DNA from: Pirellulaceae bacterium
Lineage (GTDB): Bacteria; Planctomycetota; Planctomycetia; Pirellulales; Pirellulaceae
Direction: 5' to 3'
Length of the DNA stretch: 32,700 nucleotides
Assembly (NCBI GenBank): GCA_024102795.1
Contig: JAGFJK010000176.1
Span: 1-32,700, forward strand
How positions within the stretch are numbered: position 1 is the first letter of the stretch; each line of letters opens with the position of its first letter. Made by a program: the position numbers and the translations under genes. This document shows positions 25,124 through 31,350 of the stretch, piece after piece. The notes beneath the pieces are model-generated. The model saw nothing but the letters and a program-made list of their open reading frames with translations, did no database searches and was not told the DNA's origin.

Positions 25124-27352
25124 CTAATGATTAAACGCGAACTCCTTCGAATTCAACAACGTCCACAGCAGGTCCTCGAGCGCCTGCCGCTGATTGTCCT
25201 GCGATTGGACGTAGGCCGTCGCGGCTTGCCGTTCGGCGTCCGTCGGGCGGCGAGCGTAAGCGGCCAGGTACAGCTCCTCGACGGCCTCTGCCACCGGCCG
25301 CTGATCGGCCACCAGCCGTGCCACACGGCCTTCGCCGCTGGCGATCTTGTTTTCGATTTCATCTGAGTTGGCCAGCAGCAGGACCTGGGCCAGCGTCGCT
25401 CCGCTGGACCGTTCGCATTCGCAGCCGGTGACGCGTCGAGGACGGTCGAAGGTGTCCAGGAAGTACGAACCAAAGCCTTCGTGCGGCAGGTCGACGGCGC
25501 GGGCCGAGTCGCTGACGCCGGAGAATCGCGTGCGGGTTCCGCAAAGCTGATCGGTCGCGTCGTGGAACACTTCGGCGATCAGGCGGCGAGCGTAAAAGCG
25601 TGCGAAGTTCTGCCGGTCGTCAAGGTTCGATTCGTTCGGTTCCGAGGACAACTGGTAAACGCCGCTGCCAACGATCGTGCGGATCACGTGCTTGACGTCG
25701 AACTGGTGAGCGACGAAGTCGCGGGCCAGCGCGTCGAGCAGTTCGGGGTTCGAGGCGGGATTGGTCTCGCGCAGATCGTCCACTTCCTGGACCAGTCCCC
25801 GGCCCAGGAAATGTCCCCACAGGCGGTTGACCAGCACGCGGGAGAAGTACGGGTTGTCGGGTTGGGCCATCCAATCGACCAGGGCGTGCCGCGGGTCGTC
25901 TTCGGGCGAAAACCGGGCATACTCGCCGTCGGGAAACTTGGGTTCGGGAACCTTGCCGGTCAGCGGATTGGTTTCGCCCGTCGTGGGGTTCGCGGCGGCG
26001 TAGTAGGGCGGCGGCTGACCGAAACTCTTGCGGCCCAGGCGAGTGAAAAAGCCGGCCAGGCCGTAGTAGTCCTCCTGGCTCCAGCGTTCGTACGGATGAT
26101 GGTGGCAGCGGGCGCACTGCAGCCGTACGCCGAGAAACACTTGGGCGGTGTCCGACGTCACCTGGTGCAACTGGTCGTCGCGCATCTGCCAGTACCAGTT
26201 GATCGCCGGCGCGTCCTGCCACTCGCCGGCCGCCGCCACGATGCCGCGGACAAATTCGTCGTAGGGACGATTCCGGGCCACCTGGTCCTTGATCCAGTTG
26301 TGGAAAGCGTACGCCGCCTGGTCGGCGCCGGCCAGCCGCGAGTTGCGGAGGATGGTGCCCCAGCGCATGGCGAAGTAGGCCGGGTAGTCGGGCGAATCGA
26401 GCAGCCGGTCAATCACCCGGCTGCGTTTTTCGTTCGCGGGATCGTCCAGGAACTGGCGGGCCTCATCCACCGTGGGCAACCGGCCGCAGAGGTCGATGGT
26501 AACTCGGCGCAAAAAAGTGGCGTCGTCGCACGCCGGCGACGGGGCCAGTCCCAACTGCTTCCAGCGGCTGGCCGCCAGTTCGTCGATCCAGTTGCGCCGC
26601 TCGAAGCCGGGCAGTTCGCTCAGCGACTGGCCGTGAGGGACAATCGCCCGGAACACGGCGACCTGGCCCATGTAGCGGCACATGACGGCCGCCTCGCCGC
26701 TTTGCCCCCGCGCCTCGACCCAGCCGGCGTCGTCGACCGTCGCCACCACGTCCAGGTTCGTGGCGTATTGCGCGTGAGCGGTCACGTCGCGCCGCGAGCC
26801 GTCGCTGTAGACGGCTTCCACCCGCAATTGCAGCGTGGCATCGCGGGCCAGCACCTGGCTGCGGGGCGTTACGCTGACGGCCACCACGCGCGGCGCGGTG
26901 GGCGACGCGGGTGGGCAGCCCTGTTCAATCCAGCGATGCAGCACCTGGTACGCTTCGCTCTGTGGATCCACCCGCGCTCCGCCGCCGTGCGGGACCGCGC
27001 CGGTCGCTTTGCGCAGCAGCAGGCTGTGATCGGGGGCCGCCGGGAACACGCGGCGGCCGCGAGCCTGGCGCGCGAGCGCATCGTAGTCGAACTGCGTATC
27101 AAACCCGAACAGCGACAGCTTGAAGCCGTTCTGCCCGCTGGCCTTGCCATGGCAGCCGCCGGAATTGCAGCCGTAGCGGCTGAGCAGCGGAGCCACATCG
27201 ACTGCGAAATCGACGTCCCGCGCTATCGGCTCCGTCCCCTGGTCCGCGTTGGCCGTAGCCGGTTCCGCGCCGGCCACCGCCAGCGGCAGCCACCACAAGA
27301 CGACGCCCGCCACGGGGCCCACCAGCCTGCCGCCGAATCGTGAATTCACCAA
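25124..27352 (-). CDS. DUF1549/DUF1553 protein with haem-binding-like motifs
   Basis: This 742-residue protein starts at TTG 27352 or GTG 27349. AGGGG lies a few bases upstream, inside element copy e. A signal peptide (GPVAGVVLWWLPLAVAGA) is followed by a planctomycete cytochrome-like segment with CNSGGCHG (Cys62, Cys67, His68). A Big2-like Ig domain (about 155-240) comes next. Then follow DUF1549 (about 255-460), containing a CARCHH motif (Cys413, Cys416, His417), and DUF1553 (about 490-735) with NPYFSRVLVNRLWGHFLGRGLV. The first motif has four rather than two residues between the cysteines, so haem attachment there is uncertain. The second is canonical CxxCH. It is first in the set with DUF1501 and the PPC protein. 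Confidence 0.93.
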   Translation of the reverse strand: MVNSRFGGRLVGPVAGVVLWWLPLAVAGAEPATANADQGTEPIARDVDFAVDVAPLLSRYGCNSGGCHGKASGQNGFKLSLFGFDTQFDYDALARQARGRRVFPAAPDHSLLLRKATGAVPHGGGARVDPQSEAYQVLHRWIEQGCPPASPTAPRVVAVSVTPRSQVLARDATLQLRVEAVYSDGSRRDVTAHAQYATNLDVVATVDDAGWVEARGQSGEAAVMCRYMGQVAVFRAIVPHGQSLSELPGFERRNWIDELAASRWKQLGLAPSPACDDATFLRRVTIDLCGRLPTVDEARQFLDDPANEKRSRVIDRLLDSPDYPAYFAMRWGTILRNSRLAGADQAAYAFHNWIKDQVARNRPYDEFVRGIVAAAGEWQDAPAINWYWQMRDDQLHQVTSDTAQVFLGVRLQCARCHHHPYERWSQEDYYGLAGFFTRLGRKSFGQPPPYYAAANPTTGETNPLTGKVPEPKFPDGEYARFSPEDDPRHALVDWMAQPDNPYFSRVLVNRLWGHFLGRGLVQEVDDLRETNPASNPELLDALARDFVAHQFDVKHVIRTIVGSGVYQLSSEPNESNLDDRQNFARFYARRLIAEVFHDATDQLCGTRTRFSGVSDSARAVDLPHEGFGSYFLDTFDRPRRVTGCECERSSGATLAQVLLLANSDEIENKIASGEGRVARLVADQRPVAEAVEELYLAAYARRPTDAERQAATAYVQSQDNQRQALEDLLWTLLNSKEFAFNH

Positions 27353-27494
27353 CCGTGCCCCTGTTGAGTTGTTCTGCCGAGGGAATTTGGCGTGACGACC
27401 GCGGGAAACTTGAACGGCCTGGGGTGCGGCGAGCGCTCCGCCTTGAAATCCCTCTGGCTCCCTCCCCGGCTTCCGGGGAGGGTTGGGGAGGGGC
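27351..27494 (+). repeat. Dispersed element, copy e, abutting a start codon
   Basis: The copy runs from a diverged CGTGC..CTGTTGAGTTGTT block through CTGCCGAGGGAATTTGGCG and CGGCGAGCGCTCCGCC. It continues with CTTGAAATCCCTCTGG into the palindrome ending GGGGAGGGGC. Its left edge touches the start codon of the DUF1549/DUF1553 gene, so that gene's ribosome-binding site lies in the element. Confidence 0.8.
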
Positions 27495-27568
27495 TAGAAG
27501 GATCGGTTTGTTTCCTCATCACCGATCGGAATCACGAACTCCCGTGAACGGTTACGCTGACAACTGAC

Positions 27569-28687
27569 CTACCGGCCCGCCTTGCGATCCTCGACCGGCT
27601 GAGCCTTATCCCATTTTTCCTGGCGTTCCTTGTCGGTGGGAACTCGCAGAGGCCGCACGATGCGGAAACCGACGTGCAGGGCGTCCGTGTGGTACCAGAT
27701 GCTCTTGGGAATCTGCGGATCCTGCTGCTTCCATTCCGGAGTGCTCTTGTCTCGGGCCGCGCTGCGAAGCATCTCGGGGTCGCTGTCCCAACTGCCGCCG
27801 CGGACCACGCGCGGATACAACGTCGTGGGATTCACCAGCGGGTTCTCGGCCACTTCGCCAGCAAACTTCTGATAGATGTCGGGCACGTACTGGTCGAGCA
27901 CCCACTCGGTGACGTTGCCGTGCATGTCGTACAGTCCCCAGGGGTTGGGCTTTTTCTTGCCGACTGGCTGGTACTTGCCGTTCGAGTTGTCGTAGTACCA
28001 GGCGAAATCGTCGAGCGCGTCCGGATCGTCGCCAAACGAGTAGGCAGTGGTCGTCCCGGCCCGGCAGGCGTACTCCCATTCGGCTTCGGTCGGCAACCGG
28101 TAGTAACGTCCTGTCTTGGCCGACAGCCACTGGCAAAATGTCTTGGCCGCCAACTGGGTCATGCAGATCGCCGGGTACCCCTTCTTGCCCATGCCGAACG
28201 TCATGTCGGTGTATGGTTCGGTGGGCTGGGAAACCTGGTATTCGTCGGCCGCCGAATCCCGCGCGTTGGGCTCCTCGCGGGCCAGCTTGCGGCGCTGCAC
28301 GTCCAGGTCGAACATCCACACCTCAAAGGCGTCCCACGTGATCTCGTACTTGCCCATCCAGAATGGTTCCAACGTAACCTTGCGTTGAGGCCCTTCGTCC
28401 GGCTGCCGACCGGCTTCATCGTCCGGGCTGCCCATCAGGAATGTGCCGCCGGGGATGGGCAGCATTTCGATGGTCGCGTCGGTTCGTTCGATCAGTTCGG
28501 CGTACGGCTTCATCTGCTCGGCCTTGCCGGCGTCCGCGTTGGGAACCGTCAGCTTCGGCACGTCCTGGGCATGGACCGGCTGAGGCCACAGGCAGGCTCC
28601 GACGACGCTCGCCAACACCGTCAGAAGACTCGCCAAAAGCCAGGCTGCCGGTTGCGGCACAACGCGACTACGAATTAGGCTGATCAT
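27569..28687 (-). CDS. Secreted FGE-fold (sulfatase-modifying-factor type) protein lacking the catalytic cysteines
   Basis: The 372-residue protein from ATG 28687 has a signal peptide (about residues 13-40). It carries a complete FGE-sulfatase fold: [45 protein letters not shown], then [19 protein letters not shown], then [16 protein letters not shown] and [21 protein letters not shown]. It ends HVGFRIVR. True formylglycine-generating enzymes carry two cysteines after the GGS (GGSxxC...YC). Here that stretch has none, so it probably does not mature the nearby sulfatase. Related domains serve as sugar-binding or scaffold modules. It is divergent from apbE. Confidence 0.9.
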   Translation of the reverse strand: MISLIRSRVVPQPAAWLLASLLTVLASVVGACLWPQPVHAQDVPKLTVPNADAGKAEQMKPYAELIERTDATIEMLPIPGGTFLMGSPDDEAGRQPDEGPQRKVTLEPFWMGKYEITWDAFEVWMFDLDVQRRKLAREEPNARDSAADEYQVSQPTEPYTDMTFGMGKKGYPAICMTQLAAKTFCQWLSAKTGRYYRLPTEAEWEYACRAGTTTAYSFGDDPDALDDFAWYYDNSNGKYQPVGKKKPNPWGLYDMHGNVTEWVLDQYVPDIYQKFAGEVAENPLVNPTTLYPRVVRGGSWDSDPEMLRSAARDKSTPEWKQQDPQIPKSIWYHTDALHVGFRIVRPLRVPTDKERQEKWDKAQPVEDRKAGR

Positions 28688-28780
28688 GGAGACTCGCTTT
28701 CTATTTCTACGACTAGGCAACTTGTGGCCGGGGGACCGGGATCGGATACCGGCGAGCTGCAGGTTCGGGGGGATGACGCA

Positions 28781-29797
28781 ATGAACCCGGTATGGGCAGT
28801 GGGGCTGAACATCGCTCTGGCCGCCGTGACCGCGGACCGCGCGGCACTGACGCGGTTCGAAGCGACCGAAGTTCACATGGGGACGAACGTAACGATTGTA
28901 GTCTACGCCGAGTCGCCCGACACGGCAAACCCCGCGCTGCGGGCGGCGTTCGAGCGGATCCGGCGGGTGGACGAAATCATGAGCGACTACCGCGAGGACA
29001 GCGAACTGAACCGGCTCAGCCGGCAATCGCCCACCCCGGCGCCCGTCCCGGTCAGCCCGCCGTTGTGGACGGTCCTGCAGGCCGCACGGGAACTGAGCGA
29101 GGCCAGCGACGGGGCGTTTGATGTGACGGTGGGCCCGCTGAGCCGGCTGTGGCGGAGAGCGCGCCGGCAAAAGCAGTTCCCCGCAGCGACCCGCCTGGCC
29201 GAGGCCCGCGAGTCGGTCGGTTACCGGCTGCTGAAGCTGCACCCGCGGGAACGGGCGGTCGAGTTGCTGGGGCCCCGCATGCAACTGGACCTGGGCGGCA
29301 TCGCCAAGGGGTATGCCGCGGACCAGGCATTGGAGGAATTGAGGCAGCGCGGCTTGCCGCGGGCGCTGGTGAACGCGGGCGGCGACCTGGCGATCGGCGA
29401 CCCGCCGCCTGGCGAAGACGGCTGGAAGGTCGGCGTCGCGCCGCTGGGACCGGCCGAACCGCCCAGCCGGTTGCTGAGTCTGGCGCGGTGCGGCGTCGCC
29501 ACGTCGGGCGACGCCTGGCAGTTTGTCGAAATCGACGGCCAGCGATACTCCCACATCCTCGACCCCCGCACGGGGCTCGGTCTGACCGATCACGCGGGCG
29601 TGAGCCTGATTGCCGCCGACGGGATGACGGCCGACGCGCTGGCTTCGGCGGTCAGCGTCCTGGGACCCGAAGCCGGCCTGAAACTGGTCGACCGCACGGC
29701 GGGCGCCGCCGCGCTGGTCGTGCGAGTGGAACACGACGGGATCAAGACCTACGAGTCGCTGCGGTTCCGCAAGCTGCCAAGGAAGGAGAGCGATTAA
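28781..29797 (+). CDS. apbE: FAD:protein FMN transferase, ApbE family
   Basis: The 338-residue protein from ATG 28781, preceded by GGGGGG, has a weak signal-like N-terminus ([20 protein letters not shown]). It carries the ApbE signatures. These are [90 protein letters not shown] and a C-terminal [14 protein letters not shown] that supplies metal and flavin contacts. The enzyme transfers FMN from FAD to a Thr/Ser of exported flavoproteins such as Rnf or Nqr subunits. No Rnf/Nqr gene is in the window. Its last 190 or so bases are duplicated at 30775-30970 in degenerate form. Confidence 0.93.
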   Translation: MNPVWAVGLNIALAAVTADRAALTRFEATEVHMGTNVTIVVYAESPDTANPALRAAFERIRRVDEIMSDYREDSELNRLSRQSPTPAPVPVSPPLWTVLQAARELSEASDGAFDVTVGPLSRLWRRARRQKQFPAATRLAEARESVGYRLLKLHPRERAVELLGPRMQLDLGGIAKGYAADQALEELRQRGLPRALVNAGGDLAIGDPPPGEDGWKVGVAPLGPAEPPSRLLSLARCGVATSGDAWQFVEIDGQRYSHILDPRTGLGLTDHAGVSLIAADGMTADALASAVSVLGPEAGLKLVDRTAGAAALVVRVEHDGIKTYESLRFRKLPRKESD

Positions 29798-29893
29798 GGG
29801 GAAGTGGCTCCAAGCGGTCGGCACGACAGCCGCGCGGTGTGGTGAGAGCTGGCGGCTGGCCGGGCGCCGCGTTCTCTCCCCATTTCGAATCCG

Positions 29894-29978
29894 GCCGGCT
29901 TGCCCGGCGGAATTCGGCAGCGCTCGCCCGACGTGTGTTCGGTAGTGAGAAACCGAATGATCCGCTGGGCAAGCCGGC
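29894..29978. repeat. Imperfect inverted repeat, 24-26-bp arms
   Basis: The left arm (29894-29917) starts GCCGGCTTGCCCGGCGGA and ends TTCGG. The right arm (29953-29978), read as reverse complement, starts GCCGGCTTGCCCAGCGGA and ends TTCGG. The arms differ by one substitution and a two-base gap around the centre. The spacer is 35 bases. A third half-unit is at 19188-19213. The repeat lies between apbE and the first small antitoxin-like gene. Confidence 0.65.
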
Positions 29979-30006
29979 GCGACTTGCGAGCGGTAACTCG
30001 GCAACT

Positions 30007-30174
30007 ATGAAAAAGGCCGTTAAGAAAACTTCGGCACCCGACATGCTCGACGAATACGACTTCAGCAAAGGCGTTCGTGGCAAATACGCCAAACGATACG
30101 CCGAGCGTACGAACATCGTTGTCCTGGCTCCGGATGTGGCTGAAGCTGCGGCCTCGGTTCGCTCATCCGCTTGA
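30007..30174 (+). CDS. Short antitoxin-like protein, probably truncated at the C-terminus
   Basis: The 55-residue protein starts at ATG 30007. It has the segment EYDFSKGVRGKYAKRYAERTN followed by VVLAPDVAE. I associate this with a widespread small antitoxin-like family whose members usually continue with FPDSESVNEALRLL or similar. Here the end is AAASVRSSA, so the C-terminal helix seems shortened. No toxin gene is directly coupled. The next gene begins 51 bases on, after a hairpin, and is of a different type. It may be an orphan or decaying antitoxin. Function rests on family resemblance only. Confidence 0.6.
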   Translation: MKKAVKKTSAPDMLDEYDFSKGVRGKYAKRYAERTNIVVLAPDVAEAAASVRSSA

Positions 30175-30192
30175 TCGTGTTGCCTCAGCCAG

Positions 30193-30217
30193 CTATCCTG
30201 ATAGATATTCAGGATAG
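30193..30217. promoter_or_regulatory. Perfect 9-bp inverted repeat, candidate operator or RNA hairpin
   Basis: CTATCCTGA (30193-30201) and TCAGGATAG (30209-30217) are exact reverse complements around the 7-base centre TAGATAT. The repeat ends eight bases before the ATG of the BrnT-like gene, and its right arm overlaps the AGGATAGGG ribosome-binding region. It could be a DNA operator for toxin-antitoxin autoregulation. As RNA it could mask the binding site. Confidence 0.6.
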
Positions 30218-30225
30218 GGCTCGGC

Positions 30226-30483
30226 ATGAGGCGATTCAAGTGGATTGAGTGGAACCTGCAGAAGATCGACGCCCATAGCCTTTCGGCTGACGAGGTTGAG
30301 GCCGCCTTTGAGCGGGTCATCCGCATTGAAGAACGACGTGACGGTTCTTTCCGGATGTTGGCCGAAGTGCCTTCCGGTCGTCGGATCTGGGTGATCTGGC
30401 GGTATGACCGTGGTCCCGATGAAGTTCCCGATGTGTTCGGGGAGATCGAGGACGCCCCGATATTCGTCGTCACCGCTTACTAA
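30226..30483 (+). CDS. BrnT-like small protein, putative toxin
   Basis: This 85-residue protein starts at ATG 30226. It opens FKWIEWNLQKIDAHSLSADEVEAAFE, continues RIEERRDGSFRMLAEVPSGRRIWVIWRYD and ends IFVVTAY. The order W-x-x-x-N, H-x-L-S/x-x-E-V-E-x-x-F, a central R-x-D-G-S, G-R and a final V-x-T-A follows the BrnT ribonuclease-toxin fold. Similarity is by eye and the family may be a BrnT relative. It is directly followed, 11 bases later, by a DUF104-like gene whose ribosome-binding site overlaps this gene's stop codon. Confidence 0.65.
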   Translation: MRRFKWIEWNLQKIDAHSLSADEVEAAFERVIRIEERRDGSFRMLAEVPSGRRIWVIWRYDRGPDEVPDVFGEIEDAPIFVVTAY

Positions 30484-30494
30484 GGGGAGTTCCC

Positions 30495-30752
30495 GTGCCG
30501 GCACCGCAACCCGATACCCGCAGCGAGCGCCGCAAGGCCCTGGATGAGCAATTGGCCGCCGAGCCTCTCTTGCCCATCCCGGACGCCGCGCCGGGTGATT
30601 CCCCACGCCCGCTCGAGGCACACCTGTGCCCGCGACGACGGCCTGTGGCCGTTGTCGGAGTCGTTGAGAACGGCGTGATCCGTTTGTTGGACTCAGAGGT
30701 GAAGTTCCCGGAGCACTCGCGCGTCATCGTTGTGGCTTCGGACCCGGGCTGA
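30495..30752 (+). CDS. DUF104-like small protein, putative partner of the BrnT-like gene
   Basis: The 85-residue protein starts at GTG 30495, with AAGGGGAG overlapping the previous stop. The N-terminal 50 or so residues are Pro/Arg-rich and look disordered. The C-terminus VVGVVENGVIRLLDSEVKFPEHSRVIVVA matches the small beta-rich DUF104/AF2212-like pattern (x-Y/V-ENGV-L-x-L-P-E-x-x-x-V). That domain is found in antitoxin-like proteins. Close coupling with the BrnT-like gene suggests an antitoxin. The order toxin then partner resembles brnTA. Confidence 0.6.
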   Translation: MPAPQPDTRSERRKALDEQLAAEPLLPIPDAAPGDSPRPLEAHLCPRRRPVAVVGVVENGVIRLLDSEVKFPEHSRVIVVASDPG

Positions 30753-30774
30753 ACAGGGTTGCGAGTATTGGCCA

Positions 30775-30970
30775 GATTGCCGCCGACGGGATGACGGCCG
30801 ACGCGCTGGCTTCGGCGGTGAGCGTGTTGGGACCCGAAGCCTGTCGACCGCACGGCGGGCGCCGCCACCCTGGTCGTGCGAGTGGAACAAGCCGGGATCA
30901 AAACCTACGAGTCGCTCGGGTTCAGCGAGCTGCCACGTCAAGCGACCGATGAACGAGAAGCGGCTCCAAG
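30775..30970 (+). pseudogene. Degenerate duplicate of the apbE 3' end
   Basis: The first 45 bases (30775-30819) are identical to 29608-29652 inside apbE. The match continues, with substitutions and an 11-base deletion near 30842 that shifts the frame, to GAAGCGGCTCCAAG. The corresponding end of the original, at about 29801-29814, lies past the apbE stop codon. The apbE stop TAA is changed to GAA in the copy. It is a non-functional fragment. The true apbE at 28781-29797 is intact. Confidence 0.9.
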
Positions 30971-30975
30971 ATGAG

Positions 30976-31227
30976 CTACAGTGTCCGCACTCGTACAACG
31001 AGTCTTCGGTCTGCATCGCTGACCGAGAAGACGGCGCGAAGTGGCGGAGCATCTAAGGTACGCAAACCCTCACTCAGGAGTTTGCCTTTCGTCTGCGCAT
31101 CGTTGGCCAACTCTCGATCGATTTCCGCGGACGCGGCTGTAATTGCAATTCGATCCCGCGCGGTCAACCAAATCTCGCCAAGTTCGTCGATGGCGTCACG
31201 CAGCCAAACGATCGTGTAACGCGTCAC
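30976..31227 (-). CDS. RelE/ParE-like toxin
   Basis: The 83-residue protein begins at GTG 31227, overlapping the stop of the 38-residue upstream gene by four bases (GTGA). It opens MTRYTIVWLRDAIDELGEIWLTARDR and has two helices, then EGLRTLDAPPLRAVFSVSDADRRLVVRVRTL. The N-terminal strand with A-x-x-E-L, the R-x-L-x-x-P-L central strand and the V-x-x-V-R end fit RelE/ParE ribonuclease or gyrase toxins, slightly short for the family. The stop lies five bases from the apbE fragment. Function is inferred from fold and gene arrangement. Confidence 0.7.
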   Translation of the reverse strand: MTRYTIVWLRDAIDELGEIWLTARDRIAITAASAEIDRELANDAQTKGKLLSEGLRTLDAPPLRAVFSVSDADRRLVVRVRTL

Positions 31228-31340
31228 GATGTCTCAAGCCCGCGAAGATGAGCAAGAAATTCGGCGTACGAAAGCCGAGGCTGATTCGAACTGAGACGCT
31301 CACGAGCGATTGGGGACAATCGCTCCACACTGAAGGACAT
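31224..31340 (-). CDS. 38-residue protein, putative antitoxin of the ParE-like toxin
   Basis: ATG 31340 opens a very short frame that reads SVERLSPIARERL, then RLSYAEFLAHLRGLETS. It is helix-forming and basic-amphipathic at the end, as antitoxin tails that bind toxins usually are. It lies 10 bases after the peptidase stop and overlaps the toxin start in GTGA, so translation is probably coupled. An AGGAG overlapping the peptidase stop lies 13 bases upstream of the ATG, longer than ideal. It is too short to hold a standard DNA-binding domain, so it may be a truncated antitoxin. Confidence 0.55.
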   Translation of the reverse strand: MSFSVERLSPIARERLSSNQPRLSYAEFLAHLRGLETS

Positions 31341-31350
31341 GTCGCAACCG

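Noticed and set aside
25481..27343. Plus-strand frame of 620 codons opposite the DUF1549/DUF1553 gene
   Set aside because: The opposite strand encodes clear DUF1549/DUF1553 and haem-type motifs. This frame is a mirror artefact.
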